DNA of 64,000 nt from Actinomycetota bacterium (GTDB lineage: Bacteria > Actinomycetota > Coriobacteriia > Anaerosomatales > PHET01): NCBI GenBank assembly GCA_029265315.1, contig JAJUJM010000001.1, positions 243,463-307,462 on the forward strand, in the 5' to 3' direction. The number at the start of each line of letters is the position of its first letter. The stretch's first letter is position 1. The position numbers were made by a program, and so were the translations under genes. The notes below the pieces were generated by a model that did no database searches, was not told where the DNA came from, and saw nothing but the letters and a program-made list of their open reading frames with translations. This document shows, in pieces, positions 63,235-64,000 of this stretch.

Positions 63235-63275
63235 CTGAGGCCGCTGACATCGCTTCAGCGACCCAGCGGCCTCAG
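63235..63275 (-). terminator. Compound hairpin between metK and priA
   Basis: A perfect 12-bp stem (63235-63246 with 63264-63275) encloses a 17-base loop that contains a second 5-bp stem (TCGCT/AGCGA). It starts 21 bases after the metK stop. On the minus strand it is followed by GTATGCTTTCGC, a weak T-tract. Likely a terminator or attenuator; the 146-base gap has no gene. Confidence 0.55.
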
Positions 63276-63295
63276 TGGCAGAAGCAGCGTGAGAG

Positions 63296-64000
63296 CTACT
63301 CGTTGAGTCCGGCAGCCTCAGCGAGGGCCTGAGCGCGGTCGGTCCGCTCCCACGAGAAATCCTTGTCGCTGCGGCCGAAGTGCCCGTACGCCGCTGTCTT
63401 GCGATAGATCGGGCGACGAAGCTCAAGGTCACGGATGATAGCGCCGGGACGCAGGTCGAACACCTCGCCGACAGCTTTCTCGATCTGTCCCACGGGCACC
63501 TTTTCGGTTCCGAAGGTCTCAACCATGATGGAGAGCGGGTGAGCCACACCGATAGCGTAGGCGAGCTCGATCTCGCACCGGTCAGCCAGTCCTGCCGCGA
63601 CGACGTTCTTCGCGACCCATCGCGCTGCGTATGCGGCCGAGCGGTCGACCTTGGTGCAGTCTTTTCCAGAGAAGGCCCCGCCACCGTGACGGCCCATGCC
63701 GCCGTACGTGTCGACGATGATCTTGCGACCGGTGAGGCCGGTGTCACCCATGGGGCCACCGATGACGAAGCGCCCTGTCGGGTTGACGTAGATCTCTGCG
63801 TTTTCGTACGCGATGCTTTCGAGATCGAGGACCGGCTTGATCACGTGCTCGATGAGGTCCGGCCGCAAGAGCCCCTCGATGTCGACACCATCCGCGTGCT
63901 GCGTGGAGATGAGGATCTTCTCGACGGAGACCGGCTTGCCGTCGACGTACCTTACCGTGACCTGGGACTTCCCGTCCGGACGCAGGTAGTCGAGGACCTC
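63296..64000 (-). CDS. metK: S-adenosylmethionine synthase, C-terminal part (cut by window edge)
   Basis: Makes SAM from methionine and ATP. Only the last 234 residues are present; the N-terminus and ATP-binding start lie beyond the right edge. Visible: [39 protein letters not shown], the glycine-rich [22 protein letters not shown] and the C-terminal YGHFGR. All are diagnostic. Its SAM feeds TrmD, RsmB and RsmD in the same window. metK-priA adjacency is typical of actinobacteria. Confidence 0.96.
   Translation of the reverse strand, partial: EVLDYLRPDGKSQVTVRYVDGKPVSVEKILISTQHADGVDIEGLLRPDLIEHVIKPVLDLESIAYENAEIYVNPTGRFVIGGPMGDTGLTGRKIIVDTYGGMGRHGGGAFSGKDCTKVDRSAAYAARWVAKNVVAAGLADRCEIELAYAIGVAHPLSIMVETFGTEKVPVGQIEKAVGEVFDLRPGAIIRDLELRRPIYRKTAAYGHFGRSDKDFSWERTDRAQALAEAAGLNE

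Overview
This window is a high-GC, almost entirely protein-coding chromosome segment: 67 genes, 65 of them on the minus strand. It most likely comes from an actinobacterium (Actinomycetota) close to the Coriobacteriia and related anaerobic lineages. Three things point that way: a SepIVA-like coiled-coil gene beside a DUF177 gene, a WhiG/FliA-type sigma factor, and a PASTA/M23 cell-wall pair. They sit together with traits shared with Firmicutes: FabK instead of FabI, FakA/FakB fatty-acid kinase, an Asp23 protein, ThiT and TrmFO. The lineage call is inference from gene content; no rRNA or tRNA gene is present.

Layout, described in plus coordinates although nearly all transcription runs right to left. 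1-7345 is the nusA operon (rimP-nusA-rnpM-infB-rbfA-nrnA-truB-ribF, ribF cut by the left edge) behind a good promoter at 7428-7456. 7554-8828 is a GAF protein with a degenerate histidine-kinase core. 8956-17292 carries proS and then a translation/isoprenoid/envelope run: ispG, rseP, dxr, cdsA, uppS, frr, pyrH. A strong hairpin separates it from tsf-rpsB (17416-19220), whose 5' leader folds into three nested helices. 19468-26880 holds a response regulator with a zinc ribbon, whiG, xerC, trmFO, dprA, comM, yraN and rnhB. 26979-30100 is rplS (own promoter and terminator) and rpsP-khpA-rimM-trmD-lepB. 30274-45097 is one long run from rpmF through plsX and the FAS II genes (fabH, fabK, fabD, fabG, acpP, a second FabK-like flavoprotein, fabF) into rnc, smc, ftsY, a second lepB and ffh. 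45235-52262 runs from asp23 and the fatty-acid kinase genes (fakA, degV/fakB) through recG, rsmD and coaD to the SepIVA-like gene and DUF177. 52505-52693 (rpmB, plus strand) faces the thiT-thiN thiamine salvage pair, which has a structured leader resembling a divergent TPP riboswitch. 54262-56459 is a PASTA/pseudo-amidase membrane protein with an M23 endopeptidase. 56600-56875 is fmdB (plus). 56980-64000 is metK (partial)-priA-def-fmt-rsmB-glpX.

The genes combine into coherent modules: translation initiation and ribosome maturation; co-translational export (ffh, ftsY, two signal peptidases); the MEP pathway feeding undecaprenyl phosphate and phospholipid synthesis; de novo fatty-acid synthesis coupled to acyl-phosphate production from both ACP (PlsX) and exogenous fatty acids (FakAB); chromosome maintenance (smc, xerC, recG, priA); and DNA uptake processing (dprA, comM).

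No mobile element, CRISPR array, rRNA or tRNA was found. The most unusual items are the kinase-dead GAF protein, the REC-zinc-ribbon regulator next to whiG, the cysteine/histidine tail on NusA, the 85-residue insert in RseP, the pseudo-amidase PASTA protein with an apparently leaderless start, and the structured leaders of rpsB and thiT. I see nothing that is clearly a previously undescribed multi-gene system.
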